A stretch of 64,000 nucleotides of DNA. Origin: Arthrobacter saudimassiliensis (GTDB lineage Bacteria > Actinomycetota > Actinomycetes > Actinomycetales > Micrococcaceae). The notes beneath the pieces were generated by a model, which saw only the letters and a program-made list of their open reading frames with translations, had not been told where the DNA came from and did no database searches. Position 1 is the stretch's first letter. Each line of letters starts with the position of its first letter. Location of the stretch: assembly GCA_900016675.1 (NCBI GenBank), contig LN483070.1, positions 1,550,001-1,614,000 on the forward strand. Direction: 5' to 3'. Of this stretch, positions 26,237-36,339 are shown in pieces. Both the position numbers and the translations under genes were made by a program.

Positions 26237-27387
26237 CCGCAGGCGGCCCCGACCGGCCCACCCGCTCCGGCATCCCGCTGGGCAGGATCGCCCGCGTGCC
26301 CATCACCCTGGCCTGGTCCTGGTTCATCATCGCGGCTGCCATCGTGCTGCTTTTCGGGCCGCAGGTGGCCGCCATCCTGCCCGGCATCGGCAGCGGGGCC
26401 TACGCGGTCGCCCTGGGCTACGCCGTCCTGCTGCTGCTCTCCGTGCTGGTCCACGAACTGGCCCACGCACTGTCGGCCCGCGCCTACGGCTGGCCCACCA
26501 CCGGGATCGTCCTGACCCTCTGGGGCGGGCACACCCAATTCGGATCCGTGAACACCACGCCCTGGCGTTCACTCGCGGTGGCCCTGGCCGGCCCCGCGGC
26601 CAACTTCCTGCTGGCCGGGCTCGCCTGGGTGCTGGTCTTCGCCGCACCGGACCTCTTTGCACCCGGCACCGTGGCCGGACTGCTGTCGGCCATCTTCATC
26701 TGGGCGAACCTGCTGGTGGGCATCTTCAACATCCTGCCCGGAATGCCCCTGGACGGCGGACGCATCGTGGAGACCATCGTGTGGAAGGCCACCGGCTCCC
26801 AGGAGAAGGGCACCATCGCGGCGGGCTGGGCCGGGCGCGTCGTCGTCGTCGCGCTCCTGGCGGCGGTGTTCGCCCCGTCGCTGCGCCGCGGCGAATCGCC
26901 CGGCCTGCAGCTGGTGCTCGTGGCGGCACTGGTCTCCGGCTTCCTCTGGATGGGGGCCGGCGCCGCCATCCAGAACGCCCGGCTGCGCCAGCGGCTGCCT
27001 TCGGTCACCGCCGCGGCCCTCATGCGCCCGGCGCTTGGCATCCCCAGCGGGGCACCCGTCCGGCAGGCACAGGACCTCCTCCGGGCCCGACCCGGCACCG
27101 CCCTGGTGGTCACCGCTCCCACCGGCCAGCCAGAGGCGGTGGTGGATCCGGCCGCCCTGGCACAGGTGCCCGACCACCTGGCCCCCGGCACGGCCGTGAA
27201 CGCCGTCGCCCGCGCGCTGGCCCCGGGAGCGTATGTTCCCGACGCCGCCTGCGGCGAGGAACTGGTCCAGTACCTGTCCCGCCTCGCGGGCGGCGAATAC
27301 GCCGTCATCGACCGCGACGGCGCCGTGGTCGGCCTGCTGCATGAGGCCGACGTCGTCCGCGCCGTGACCGGACGGGCGCCGCACTGA
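26233..27387 (+). CDS. M50 site-2 protease-like intramembrane metalloprotease with CBS-like C-terminus
   Basis: A 384-residue membrane protein. Five or six hydrophobic segments surround the zinc motif LVHELAHALSARAYG (HExxH) and the second metal motif NILPGMPLDGGRIVE, so the active site is complete. The C-terminal about 130 residues are soluble and end in GEYAVIDRDGAVVGLLHEADVV, which resembles half of a CBS pair. S2P-type proteases cleave membrane-anchored anti-sigma factors or signal-peptide remnants. Translation is coupled to the HAD gene by an ATGA overlap. A gene of this type commonly stands before trmI and the Pup-proteasome genes in Actinobacteria, but a functional link is unproven. 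Confidence 0.92.
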   Translation: MTAGGPDRPTRSGIPLGRIARVPITLAWSWFIIAAAIVLLFGPQVAAILPGIGSGAYAVALGYAVLLLLSVLVHELAHALSARAYGWPTTGIVLTLWGGHTQFGSVNTTPWRSLAVALAGPAANFLLAGLAWVLVFAAPDLFAPGTVAGLLSAIFIWANLLVGIFNILPGMPLDGGRIVETIVWKATGSQEKGTIAAGWAGRVVVVALLAAVFAPSLRRGESPGLQLVLVAALVSGFLWMGAGAAIQNARLRQRLPSVTAAALMRPALGIPSGAPVRQAQDLLRARPGTALVVTAPTGQPEAVVDPAALAQVPDHLAPGTAVNAVARALAPGAYVPDAACGEELVQYLSRLAGGEYAVIDRDGAVVGLLHEADVVRAVTGRAPH

Positions 27388-27488
27388 CCGATGCCGGCAG
27401 GAAACCGCCGGCCTCCGCTTTTCATGATCCACCCCCTACCTGCACGACGACTGCCCAGGCAGTCCGCACCGGAACAAGAAGGAACACC

Positions 27489-28544
27489 ATGGACCCCCAG
27501 ACCCCGGCCGCTGCCGAGTCCACCAGCCCGCACGGAGCCGAACGGCGCCGCGGACCGCTGCGCCCCGGAGAGCGGGTGCAGCTGACGGACGAAAAGGGCC
27601 GCCGCAACACGATCACCCTGACCGAAGGCGGCGCCTTCCACACCCACCGCGGCTACCTGCCCCACGACGAACTGATCGGCCTGCCCGAGGGCAGCGTCGT
27701 GGCGAACACCACCGGCCATCCCTACCAGGTCCTGCGTCCGCTGCTCTCTGACTTCGTGCTGTCCATGCCCCGGGGCGCGGCGGTCGTCTACCCCAAGGAC
27801 GCCGCCCAGATCGTCACCATGGCGGACATCTTTCCCGGTGCACGCGTGGTGGAGGCCGGCGTCGGCTCCGGTGCCCTGAGCATTTCCCTGCTGCGCGCCG
27901 TGGGGGACGCCGGCAGCCTGCACTCCTTCGAACGCCGCGAGGAGTTCGCCGACATCGCCCGCGGCAACGTCGAGACCTTCTTCGGCGGCCCGCATCCGGC
28001 GTGGCGGATCAGCCTGGGCGACTTCCAGGACGAGGTGGTCCGCACCGAGGAGCCCGGCAGCGTGGACCGGGTGGTCCTGGACATGCTGGCGCCCTGGGAG
28101 TGCACCGACGCGGTGGCCACGGTCCTGGCCCCGGGCGGGGTGTGGATCTCCTACGTCGCCACCGTCACCCAGCTCTCCCGCACGGCCGAGGCGATCCGCG
28201 CCGACGGCCGGTTCACCGAGCCCGAGGGCTGGGAGTCGATGGTCCGCGGCTGGCACCTGGAGGGCCTGGCCGTGCGCCCGGACCACCGCATGGTCGCCCA
28301 TACCGGTTTCCTGCTTTCCGCGCGCCGGCTGGCCGAAGGCGCCACCGGCCTGGTGCCCAAGCGCCGGGCCTCCAAGACGGGGTTCTCGGAGGAGGACCTC
28401 AATGCCTGGACGCCCGCTGCGGTGGGGGAACGCGAGGTCTCGGAGAAGAAACTCCGCCGGGCCGCGCGCGACGCCAGCTCCACCGTTCAGCGCGGCGCCC
28501 TGGAGAGTGCCGAACGGCTGGCGCAGGAGCACCCGCACCCATAG
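27489..28544 (+). CDS. trmI: tRNA (adenine-58-N1)-methyltransferase
   Basis: A 351-residue class I SAM-dependent methyltransferase that forms m1A58 in the T loop of tRNA as a tetramer. Features are an N-terminal beta-rich domain (GERVQLTDEKGRRNTITL), the conserved RPLLSDFVLSMPRGAAVVYPKDAAQIVTM, the SAM motif VVEAGVGSGALSISLL, and the catalytic-loop segment LDMLAPWE. An extra C-terminal tail of about 60 charged residues is common in Actinobacteria. AAGGA lies ahead of the ATG at 27489. It stands immediately upstream of arc, as in many actinobacterial Pup clusters. Confidence 0.95.
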   Translation: MDPQTPAAAESTSPHGAERRRGPLRPGERVQLTDEKGRRNTITLTEGGAFHTHRGYLPHDELIGLPEGSVVANTTGHPYQVLRPLLSDFVLSMPRGAAVVYPKDAAQIVTMADIFPGARVVEAGVGSGALSISLLRAVGDAGSLHSFERREEFADIARGNVETFFGGPHPAWRISLGDFQDEVVRTEEPGSVDRVVLDMLAPWECTDAVATVLAPGGVWISYVATVTQLSRTAEAIRADGRFTEPEGWESMVRGWHLEGLAVRPDHRMVAHTGFLLSARRLAEGATGLVPKRRASKTGFSEEDLNAWTPAAVGEREVSEKKLRRAARDASSTVQRGALESAERLAQEHPHP

Positions 28545-28647
28545 TCACCGCAGCGCAAAACACAAGACGTCCGAGCCGATGTATTGGACAGCGTGCTGCG
28601 TTATCGTCAGAGCTGGATCGTGAACCGGCGAAGGACGGTGGGTCAGC

Positions 28648-30399
28648 ATGGCGGGATCGGAAAACACCAGCGGGACCGGCGAGGGCGCGGAGGCCATGGC
28701 CTCCGTTCCCGCCGCCCAGGCCCGCCAGCTGCACGTGCTTCGGGAGAAGCTGCGCAACCTGGACCGGCAGCTGGCGGCGCTGACGCATAACAACGCACGC
28801 CTGGTGGCGATGCTGGAAACGGCGCGGGCGGAGATCGTCCGGCTCAAGGAGGCCCTCGAAAAGGAGGGAGCCACGCCGTTCAGCTTCGGAACGGTGATCG
28901 GCGTCAACCAGCGCACCTCTCCGGCGCCCGGCGTCACCACAGCGGCCGCGGTGCAGGAAAGCCTGGACATCATGCAGTCCGGGCGCAAGCTGCGCGTGGC
29001 CGTCAGCCCCCTGCTGGACATGGAGCGCATCGTGCCCGGCCAGGAGGTGCTGCTCAACGAGTCCCTGACCGTGATCGCGGGCCTCGGCTTCGAACGCTCC
29101 GGCGAGCTGTTCACGGTCAAGGAGCTGCTGGGCCCGGACCGGGCGCTGGTGGTGGGCCGGGCCGACGACGAGCGGGTCATCCGCCTCACCGGCCCCCTGG
29201 CGGAGGAAAGGGTGCGCGTCGGCGATGCGCTGACCGTCGACACGCGGATCGGCTTCGCGCTGGAAAAGGTGCCGCGCTCCGAGGTGGAGAACCTGGTCCT
29301 GGAGGAGGTGCCGGACATCTCCTACTCCGACATCGGCGGGCTGGGGCCGCAGATCGAGCAGATCCGCGACGCCGTGGAGCTGCCGTTCCTGCACCCGGAC
29401 CTGTACCGCGAACACGGGCTGAGGCCGCCCAAGGGCATCCTGCTCTACGGGCCTCCGGGCTGCGGCAAGACGCTGATCGCCAAGGCGGTGGCGCATTCGC
29501 TGGCCGCCCGGGTGATGGAGCAGACCGGCTCGCTGGGCACCAAGAGCTACTTCCTGAACATCAAGGGCCCGGAGCTGCTGGACAAGTACGTGGGCGAGAC
29601 CGAGCGGCACATCCGGCTGATCTTTGCCCGCGCCCGGGAGAAGGCCTCCGACGGCAGCCCGGTGGTGGTGTTCTTCGACGAGATGGACTCGCTGTTCCGC
29701 ACCCGCGGCAGCGGCGTCTCCTCAGACGTCGAGACCACCATCGTGCCGCAGCTGCTCAGCGAGATCGACGGCGTCGAGAAACTGGAAAACGTCATCGTCA
29801 TCGGCGCCTCGAACCGTGAGGACATGATCGATCCGGCCATCCTGCGCCCGGGCCGGCTCGACGTGAAGATCAAGATCCAGCGTCCCGACGCCGAGGGTGC
29901 GGGGGAGATCTTCGCGAAGTACCTCACCGAGGATCTGCCGCTGCACCGCGACGACCTCGCCGAGCACGGCTACGACCCGGGCATGACGGTCCGGGAAATG
30001 ATCCGCCGGACCGTGGAGAAGATGTACGCCGAGGACAAGTCCAACGAGTACCTGGAAGTCACCTACGCCAACGGCGACACCGAGATGCTCTACTTCAAGG
30101 ACTTCAACTCCGGCGCCGTCATCCAGAACGTCGTGGACCGGGCCAAGAAATACGCCATCAAGGACCTGCTGACCAACCGGCAGCGCGGCCTGCGGATCGA
30201 CCACCTGATGCGCGCCGTCGTCGACGAGTTCCGGGAACACGAGGACATGCCCAACACCACGAACCCCGACGACTGGGCCCGCATCTCCGGCAAGAAGGGC
30301 GAGCGCATCACCTACATCCGCACCATCGTCCAGGGCAAGGCCGGACAGGAGCCGGGCCGGACGATCGAAACCACGGCCAACCCGGGACAGTATCTGTGA
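28648..30399 (+). CDS. arc: Proteasome-activating AAA+ ATPase ARC/Mpa
   Basis: A 583-residue hexameric unfoldase that captures pupylated proteins and threads them into the 20S core. In order: an N-terminal coiled coil ([25 protein letters not shown]...) that binds Pup, two OB folds, and the AAA domain with Walker A GPPGCGKT at 268-275, Walker [10 protein letters not shown] and the SRH segment [19 protein letters not shown]. The last residues, NPGQYL, give the Gln-Tyr-Leu tail that docks into the alpha-ring pockets. It heads the tight dop-pup-prcB-prcA-pafA run; its TGA overlaps the dop GTG. The ATG at 28648 is preceded at some distance by AAGGA. The name mpa is used in Mycobacterium. Confidence 0.97.
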   Translation: MAGSENTSGTGEGAEAMASVPAAQARQLHVLREKLRNLDRQLAALTHNNARLVAMLETARAEIVRLKEALEKEGATPFSFGTVIGVNQRTSPAPGVTTAAAVQESLDIMQSGRKLRVAVSPLLDMERIVPGQEVLLNESLTVIAGLGFERSGELFTVKELLGPDRALVVGRADDERVIRLTGPLAEERVRVGDALTVDTRIGFALEKVPRSEVENLVLEEVPDISYSDIGGLGPQIEQIRDAVELPFLHPDLYREHGLRPPKGILLYGPPGCGKTLIAKAVAHSLAARVMEQTGSLGTKSYFLNIKGPELLDKYVGETERHIRLIFARAREKASDGSPVVVFFDEMDSLFRTRGSGVSSDVETTIVPQLLSEIDGVEKLENVIVIGASNREDMIDPAILRPGRLDVKIKIQRPDAEGAGEIFAKYLTEDLPLHRDDLAEHGYDPGMTVREMIRRTVEKMYAEDKSNEYLEVTYANGDTEMLYFKDFNSGAVIQNVVDRAKKYAIKDLLTNRQRGLRIDHLMRAVVDEFREHEDMPNTTNPDDWARISGKKGERITYIRTIVQGKAGQEPGRTIETTANPGQYL

Positions 30400-32009
30400 C
30401 GGTCCGGCGGGTGATGGGCACCGAAACCGAATACGGAGTCCTGGCACCGGCGCTGCCGAACGCCAACGCCACCGTGCTGTCCAGCCAGATCGTCAACGCC
30501 TACGCCGCGACGGTCCGCGCCGGCATGGGCAACCTCTCCGGCACCCGCTGGGACTACACCGACGAGGCTCCGCTGAACGACGCGCGCGGCTTCACGGTTC
30601 CGCGGGCCGCGGCCGAACCCTCCCAGCTGACCGATGTCCAGCCCGGCCTCGGCACCGAATCCGTGGCCATGGAGGGCGGCGGCCCGGCCGCCCTCTACAG
30701 CGACACGGGGGAGGACGCGGCGGTCCTGATGAACCTGGTCCTCGGCAACGGGGCCCGGCTCTACGTGGACCACGCGCACCCGGAATACTCCTCGCCCGAG
30801 GTGACCTCGCCGCAGGCGGCCGTACTGTACGACAAGGCCGGCGACGCCGTCGTCCTGGCGGCCATGCGGCACATCGCCGCCACCCCCGGCTTCTCGCCGG
30901 TGCACCTGTACAAGAACAACACCGACAACAAGGGCGTCTCCTACGGATCCCACGAGAACTACCTCGTCCCGCGCTCGGTGCCGTTCGCACGCCTGGCCAC
31001 CGGGCTCATTCCGTTCTTCGTCTCCCGGCAGGTGCTCTGCGGCTCCGGCCGGGTGGGGCTGGGCGCCGGCAACCAGCGGCCCGGCTACCAGCTGAGCCAG
31101 CGGGCGGACTTCTTCGAAACCGAGATCGGGCTCGAAACCACCATCCGGCGCCCCATCATCAACACCCGCGACGAACCCCACGCCGTGGCGGAGAAGTACC
31201 GGCGGCTGCACGTGATCATCGGAGACGCGAACCTGAGCGAGGTTTCCATCCTGCTCAAGACGGGCACCGCCTCCCTGGTGCTGTCCATGATCGAGGCCGG
31301 CACCGAACCGCGGATCGAACTGCGGGACCCGGTGGGCGCACTGCAGGCGATCAGCCACGACCCGGGGCTGCAGGCGCTGGTGGAACTGAAGGACGGCCGG
31401 CAGGTCACCGGCCTGGACCTGCAGGAGATCTACCTGGAGGCGGCAGCCGCGCACTGCCGGTCCGCCGGCGGAGCCGATCCGGAGACCGAGGACATCCTCA
31501 CCCGGTGGACCGCCCTGGTCGGCACCCTCAAGCGCGACCCGATGGAGGCCGCAGCCCAGGTGGACTGGGTGGCCAAGCTCAAGCTGCTGCAGGCCTACCG
31601 CGACCGGGACGGGCTGGCCTGGTCCGACGCCCGGCTGCACCTGGTCGACCTGCAGTACTCGGATATGCGGCCGGAAAAAGGACTGTACTATCGGCTCGCC
31701 CAGCGCGGACAGATGGAGCGGGTGGTGACCGACGCCCAGATCCGGGCGGCGATGACCACCCCTCCGGAGGACACCCGGGCCTACTTCCGCGGACGCTGCG
31801 TCACCCGGTTCCCCGGAGAGGTGGTGGGAGCCAGCTGGGACTCGATCATCTTCGAGCTCCCCTCGCGCCGGCGCCTGCAGCGCATTCCCACCCGGGAACC
31901 GCTGCGCGGAACCAGGGCCCTGACGCAGGAGCTGTTCGATATTGCAGCCGACGCCGAAGATTTTGTAGCCCGCCTCCTCAACGGGGGCGAACGCACGGTG
32001 GCACCATAG
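30396..32009 (+). CDS. dop: Pup deamidase/depupylase
   Basis: A 537-residue enzyme of the carboxylate-amine ligase fold. It converts the C-terminal Gln of Pup to Glu and also removes Pup from substrates. The N-terminal [11 protein letters not shown] carries the metal-binding Glu, the Dop loop region ([14 protein letters not shown]) is present, and [13 protein letters not shown] provides the catalytic Asp125. [20 protein letters not shown] and [12 protein letters not shown] are shared with PafA. It is about 30 residues longer than the mycobacterial protein as I recall it, with an extended stretch at about 68-105. The GTG start overlaps the arc stop, so expression is coupled. It is required here because Pup ends in Gln. 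Confidence 0.96.
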   Translation: MTVRRVMGTETEYGVLAPALPNANATVLSSQIVNAYAATVRAGMGNLSGTRWDYTDEAPLNDARGFTVPRAAAEPSQLTDVQPGLGTESVAMEGGGPAALYSDTGEDAAVLMNLVLGNGARLYVDHAHPEYSSPEVTSPQAAVLYDKAGDAVVLAAMRHIAATPGFSPVHLYKNNTDNKGVSYGSHENYLVPRSVPFARLATGLIPFFVSRQVLCGSGRVGLGAGNQRPGYQLSQRADFFETEIGLETTIRRPIINTRDEPHAVAEKYRRLHVIIGDANLSEVSILLKTGTASLVLSMIEAGTEPRIELRDPVGALQAISHDPGLQALVELKDGRQVTGLDLQEIYLEAAAAHCRSAGGADPETEDILTRWTALVGTLKRDPMEAAAQVDWVAKLKLLQAYRDRDGLAWSDARLHLVDLQYSDMRPEKGLYYRLAQRGQMERVVTDAQIRAAMTTPPEDTRAYFRGRCVTRFPGEVVGASWDSIIFELPSRRRLQRIPTREPLRGTRALTQELFDIAADAEDFVARLLNGGERTVAP

Positions 32010-32049
32010 GAGCACGGCCCGCCCAGGGGCCGGGGAAAGGGAAGGCATC

Positions 32050-32253
32050 ATGGCAACCCAGGACCGCAGGAACACCGGCTCCCGTCCCCAGGACGAGGAG
32101 CTTGAGGACCAGACACCGCCGGCCGCGCCCGAGCAGGACGCCGGCAACGCGCAGACCGAAGGCATCGACGATCTCCTGGACGAAATCGACGGCGTGCTGG
32201 AAAGCAATGCCGAGGAGTTCGTCCGGGGATTCATCCAGAAGGGCGGGCAGTAG
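32050..32253 (+). CDS. pup: Prokaryotic ubiquitin-like protein Pup
   Basis: A 67-residue, mostly disordered, acidic tag protein. The C-terminal half holds the helix-forming ARC-binding segment (GIDDLLDEIDGVLESNAEEFV), and the end is GFIQKGGQ, so Dop must deamidate the terminal Gln before PafA can ligate it to substrate lysines. Lys64 near the end is a possible self-pupylation site. AAGGGAAGG lies upstream of the ATG. It lies between dop and prcB, three bases before the latter, the usual order. Confidence 0.98.
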   Translation: MATQDRRNTGSRPQDEELEDQTPPAAPEQDAGNAQTEGIDDLLDEIDGVLESNAEEFVRGFIQKGGQ

Positions 32254-32256
32254 CGG

Positions 32257-33078
32257 ATGCCGGACAGGGACCCCGCGGCGGCGCTGAACGCGGCCGCCAC
32301 ATCATCCTTCAGCGACCACCTGGAGCGGCACCATCCGGAGCTGCTGCCCTCCGCGCGGTCCCTGGGCCCGGCACCGGGCGGAGCCGGTGCGGCCTCGCCG
32401 CAGGCCACGACCATCGTTTCGCTCACGTTCACCGGGGGAGTGGTGATGGCCGGCGACAGGCGCGCCACCTCCGGAAACCTCATCGCCAGCCGCCACATCC
32501 GGAAGGTCTATCCGGCCGACAGCTACTCCGTGCTCGGCATTGCGGGGACGGCTGGGCTGGCGCTCGACATGATCCGGCTCTTCCAGGTGGAGCTGGAACA
32601 CTACGACAAGATCGAAGGCACGCCGATGAGCCTGGACGCGAAGTCCAACCGGCTCGCGGCCATGGTGCGGCAGAACCTTCCGCTCGCCCTGCAGGGCCTG
32701 GCCGTCGTCCCCCTCCTGGCCGGGTACGACACGCTCCGGAGCAAGGGCCGGCTCTTCTCGTACGACATTACGGGCGGGCGCTACGAAGAGTACGAACACC
32801 ACAGCGTGGGCTCCGGCTCCGCCTTCGCCCGGGGGGCGCTGAAGAAGCTCTGGCATCCCGGCCTCGAGGAGGACGAGGCGGTGCAGATCGCCGTGGAGGC
32901 GCTGTACGACGCCGCTGATGACGACTCGGCCACCGGCGGCCCGGATCTGGTCCGCCAGCTCTGGCCCGTGGTCTACGTCGTCACCCGCGCGGGGGCCCGC
33001 CAGGTCCGCGAGAACGAGCTGCGGATCCTGGTGGAGCAGATGCTCTCCCGCCGGTCCGCCGCAGGATCGGAGGCCTGA
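32257..33078 (+). CDS. prcB: 20S proteasome beta subunit
   Basis: A 273-residue precursor of the catalytic subunit. The propeptide of about 50 residues should be cut before Thr51, giving the mature start [21 protein letters not shown]. The Thr nucleophile, the Asp and Arg of AGDRRAT and the Lys of HIRKVY are in place, as is [15 protein letters not shown]. The residue before the cut is Ala rather than the usual Gly. It forms the inner rings of the core with PrcA and degrades pupylated proteins. It lies between pup and prcA with three-base gaps on both sides. Confidence 0.97.
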   Translation: MPDRDPAAALNAAATSSFSDHLERHHPELLPSARSLGPAPGGAGAASPQATTIVSLTFTGGVVMAGDRRATSGNLIASRHIRKVYPADSYSVLGIAGTAGLALDMIRLFQVELEHYDKIEGTPMSLDAKSNRLAAMVRQNLPLALQGLAVVPLLAGYDTLRSKGRLFSYDITGGRYEEYEHHSVGSGSAFARGALKKLWHPGLEEDEAVQIAVEALYDAADDDSATGGPDLVRQLWPVVYVVTRAGARQVRENELRILVEQMLSRRSAAGSEA

Positions 33079-33081
33079 GCC

Positions 33082-33819
33082 ATGACGCAGCAGTTCTACG
33101 TCTCGCCCGAACAGCTGATGAAGGACCGGGCGGACTTTGCCCGGAAGGGAATTGCCCGCGGGCGGTCCGTCGTGGTCCTCACCTGCCGCGACGGAATCGC
33201 GCTCGTCGCCGAGAACCCCTCACCGTCGCTGCACAAGCTCAGCGAGATCTACGACCGGATCGGTTTCGCGGCGGTCGGCAAGTACAACGAGTTCGAATCG
33301 CTGCGGCAGGCCGGCATCCGGTTCGCGGACGTGCGCGGATACTCATACGCCCGCGAAGACGTCTCGGCCCGCGGGCTGGCCAGCGTCTACGCGCAGAGCC
33401 TCGGCTCGGTGTTCACCACCGAGGGCAAGCCGTTCGAGGTGGAGCTCGCGGTGGCGGAGGTCGGGGCCGATCCCTACGGCGACCACCTGTACCGGCTGAC
33501 CTTCGACGGGTCCATCGCCGACGAAACGAACTACGTGGTCATGGGCGGGCAGGCCGACGTCGTCAACGAAGTCCTGGCCCGGACCTGGACCCAGGACGCG
33601 GACTTTCCCACGGCCATCCGCACCGCGGTCGAGGCGCTGTCCGCGACCCGCCGGGGCAACGGCGGGGAGTCGGCCCGGCCGGACCCGCTGGGTGCCGGGC
33701 TGCTTGAAGTGGCCGTGCTTGACCGGGATCCGGCCGCCCTGCGCGGCTCCGCCCGGGCGTTCCGCAGGATCACCACGGTTGAGCTGGACCGCTTGCTGTC
33801 CGGCGCGGAAGGAGAATAG
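33082..33819 (+). CDS. prcA: 20S proteasome alpha subunit
   Basis: A 245-residue subunit of the outer rings that gates the core and receives the ARC tail. The N-terminus [31 protein letters not shown] is the gating and H0 helix region, and [32 protein letters not shown] is the typical alpha-type core. It lacks the catalytic Thr, as expected. The stop codon shares one base with the pafA GTG, so translation is coupled. The C-terminal about 20 residues are divergent. Confidence 0.97.
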   Translation: MTQQFYVSPEQLMKDRADFARKGIARGRSVVVLTCRDGIALVAENPSPSLHKLSEIYDRIGFAAVGKYNEFESLRQAGIRFADVRGYSYAREDVSARGLASVYAQSLGSVFTTEGKPFEVELAVAEVGADPYGDHLYRLTFDGSIADETNYVVMGGQADVVNEVLARTWTQDADFPTAIRTAVEALSATRRGNGGESARPDPLGAGLLEVAVLDRDPAALRGSARAFRRITTVELDRLLSGAEGE

Positions 33820-35180
33820 TGGACCGCAGGATCTTCGGCCTTGAAACTGAATTCGGCATCGCCTACTCCGGCCCCGACTCGCGCCCGCTTTCCCCCGAGG
33901 AAGTGGCCCGCTACCTGTTCCGGAAGGTCGTCAGCTGGGGCAGGTCCTCCAACGTCTTCCTGACCAACGGCTCCCGGCTCTACCTCGACGTCGGCTCCCA
34001 CCCCGAGTATGCAACGGCGGAGTGCGACGACATGGCCCAGCTCGTGGCCCACGACCGGGCCGGGGAGCTGATCCTCGACGACCTGGTCCTCGAAGCGGAG
34101 GAGCGCCTGCGGGCGGAAGGCTTCAACGGCAGCGTGTACCTCTTCAAGAACAACACGGACTCCGCCGGCAACTCCTACGGCAGCCACGAGAACTACCTGA
34201 TCCCGCGGCGGCTGGAGTTCTCCCGGCTGGCGGACATCCTGATTCCCTTCCTGGTCACCCGCCAGCTGCTGGTCGGCGCCGGAAAGGTGCTCAAGACCCA
34301 GTCGGGTGCGCTGTTCGCATTCTCGCAGCGGGCCGACCACATCTGGGAAGGCGTCTCGTCCGCGACCACCCGGTCCCGGCCGATCATCAACACCCGCGAC
34401 GAACCGCACGCCGACGCCGAGCACTACCGCCGCCTGCACGTCATCGCCGGCGACTCCAACATGTCCGAAACCACGACCCTGCTCAAGGCCGGTTCCGTGG
34501 ACCTGATGCTGCGGATGATCGAAGCCGGCGTCGTCATGCGGGACCTGCGGCTCGAGAACCCGATCCGCAGCATCCGGGAAATCTCGCACGACCTGACCGG
34601 GCGGCACCCGCTGAAGCTCGCCAACGGCTCCACCGTGACCGCGCTGGACCTCCAGCGCCTTTACCTGGCCCGGCTGAAGGACTTCGTGGCCGTCAACGGA
34701 GCCCACACCCGGCATGTGGAGCGGATCCTGGACCTGTGGGAGCGGACCCTCGACGCGGTGGAAAGCGGAGACCACAGCACCATCGACACCGAGATCGACT
34801 GGGCCATCAAGAAGAAGCTCGTGGACCGCTACCGGGACCGGCACAACCTCGACCTGACCAGCGCACGGCTGGCCCAGCTGGACCTGACCTATCATGACAT
34901 CTCCCGCTCCCGCGGCCTGTTCTTCCTCCTGCAGTCCCGGGGCGAAACCTCGCGGGTGGTCGAGGACAGCGACATCAAGGAGGCCGTCGACACCCCTCCC
35001 CAGACCACCCGGGCCCGGCTGCGCGGCGATTTCGTGCGCCGGGCCAAGGCCGCCAACCGGGACTTCACCGTGGACTGGGTGCACCTGAAGCTCAACGACC
35101 GCGCCCAGCAGACGGTCCTGTGCAAGGACCCCTTCATCTCCGTCGACGAGCGGGTGGACGCGCTGCTGGCAGCCCTCTAA
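33819..35180 (+). CDS. pafA: Pup-protein ligase
   Basis: A 453-residue ligase that phosphorylates the C-terminal Glu of Pup with ATP and transfers it to a substrate lysine. [11 protein letters not shown] carries the metal ligands and [15 protein letters not shown] contains the catalytic Asp57. [20 protein letters not shown] and [15 protein letters not shown] are the glutamine-synthetase-like core shared with Dop, and the C-terminal domain has [21 protein letters not shown]. No Dop loop is present, as expected. The GTG start overlaps the prcA stop by one base. The FKBP lipoprotein gene downstream has its own promoter-like TAGGGT box. Confidence 0.97.
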   Translation: MDRRIFGLETEFGIAYSGPDSRPLSPEEVARYLFRKVVSWGRSSNVFLTNGSRLYLDVGSHPEYATAECDDMAQLVAHDRAGELILDDLVLEAEERLRAEGFNGSVYLFKNNTDSAGNSYGSHENYLIPRRLEFSRLADILIPFLVTRQLLVGAGKVLKTQSGALFAFSQRADHIWEGVSSATTRSRPIINTRDEPHADAEHYRRLHVIAGDSNMSETTTLLKAGSVDLMLRMIEAGVVMRDLRLENPIRSIREISHDLTGRHPLKLANGSTVTALDLQRLYLARLKDFVAVNGAHTRHVERILDLWERTLDAVESGDHSTIDTEIDWAIKKKLVDRYRDRHNLDLTSARLAQLDLTYHDISRSRGLFFLLQSRGETSRVVEDSDIKEAVDTPPQTTRARLRGDFVRRAKAANRDFTVDWVHLKLNDRAQQTVLCKDPFISVDERVDALLAAL

Positions 35181-35249
35181 GCGCACGGCCGCCCCGGGAG
35201 CCTGCCCCGCGGCAGCCGGCTTTCGGAGGCGGCGTTCAGGCGGAGGCGT

Positions 35250-35255
35250 TAGGGT
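35250..35255 (+). promoter_or_regulatory. Candidate -10 box before the FKBP lipoprotein gene
   Basis: TAGGGT lies about 65 bases before the GTG start and just after pafA. The presumed leader begins with a GC-rich inverted repeat (about 35263-35284). No good -35 box was seen. Confidence 0.35.
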
Positions 35256-35319
35256 GGTCCCTGGTGCCCGGCCGCGGCCGGCACTGCGCCCGCGTATCCA
35301 CCACCCCGAAAGAAGCACT

Positions 35320-36300
35320 GTGCGAAAAGTACTGGCAATCTTCCTGCCGCTCCTGATGCTGCTGACCGCCTGCGGCGGCGCCGACGTCGGCTCCCACGGC
35401 AAGTCCGCCGGGCAGGAAGGCGTCTTCGATTCCATGGAGGTCCGCGTCAAGAATGCCGAGGAAGCTCCCGAAGTGACCTTCGACAGCCCGCTGGACATCA
35501 CCGAGACCGCAGCCAAGGTGGTCTACGAGGGCGACGGCGACGAGGTCGCGGAAGGCCAGAGCGTCAGCTTCAAGTTCCTCGCCCTCAACTCCGAGGACGG
35601 CTCCTCGGTGGGCGACACCTACGCCCAGGACGCCACCGCCCTGCCGGTCAACGATCAGCTGAAGGAACAGGATCCGGTGCTCTACGACGTGCTGCTCGGA
35701 GCCAAGGTCGGCTCCCAGATCGCCTACGCCTACCCCGAGGCCCAGCAGCAGCTGACCGAGGGGCAGGAAGAGCAGCCGGTCACCATCATGCTGATCAACG
35801 TCCTCAGCAGCCAGAACGTCGTGAGCCCGCTGAGCCCCGAAGAGGCAGCGGAGCGGGACTCCGCCGGCGAGCTGCGCATGCCCGATGACGAGGTTGGCAA
35901 GCTTGAGGAAGAGGGCCGGCTGCCCTCCGTCACGTTCGGCGAGGACGGCGTGCCCGCCGTCGAACTGCCGGAGAACGTGGTCGATCCCGAGAAGCTCATC
36001 GTGAAGGTGCTCGAGGAAGGCGACGGCACCGAGGTGAACACCTCGAGCACGGTGAACGCCGACTACCTCGGCGTCGGCCTGGCCGACGGCGAGACCTTCG
36101 ATTCCAGCTACGAGCGCGGCGAGCCTTCCGAGTTCGGCCTCAACCAGGTCATCTCCGGGTGGACCTACGGCCTGAGCGGGCAGAAGGCCGGTGCCAAGGT
36201 GCTGCTGGTCATCCCCGCCGAGCTGGCCTACGGCGATCCCGCCTCGGGCGGCGTCTCCGGCCCGCTGGCCTTTGTCGTGGACATCAAGGAAGTCAAGTAG
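35320..36300 (+). CDS. FKBP-type peptidyl-prolyl isomerase lipoprotein
   Basis: A 326-residue exported lipoprotein. The signal peptide RKVLAIFLPLLMLLTAC ends in the lipobox LTAC, so the mature protein is anchored outside the cell membrane through Cys18. A first, degenerate FKBP-like domain (about 50-160) is followed by a clear FKBP domain at the C-terminus (VNADYLGVGLADGETFDSSYERGEPSEFGL, ISGWTYGLSGQKAGAKVLLVIPAELAYGD). It should speed folding of secreted proteins at Xaa-Pro bonds. The GTG start at 35320 has AAAGAAG upstream. The cytosolic FKBP gene follows 39 bases later. Such an FKBP pair after pafA is usual in Micrococcaceae, by memory. Confidence 0.93.
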   Translation: MRKVLAIFLPLLMLLTACGGADVGSHGKSAGQEGVFDSMEVRVKNAEEAPEVTFDSPLDITETAAKVVYEGDGDEVAEGQSVSFKFLALNSEDGSSVGDTYAQDATALPVNDQLKEQDPVLYDVLLGAKVGSQIAYAYPEAQQQLTEGQEEQPVTIMLINVLSSQNVVSPLSPEEAAERDSAGELRMPDDEVGKLEEEGRLPSVTFGEDGVPAVELPENVVDPEKLIVKVLEEGDGTEVNTSSTVNADYLGVGLADGETFDSSYERGEPSEFGLNQVISGWTYGLSGQKAGAKVLLVIPAELAYGDPASGGVSGPLAFVVDIKEVK

Positions 36301-36339
36301 CGTTGGGTTTCGACACATTCCATCCCCTTAAGGAGCACC

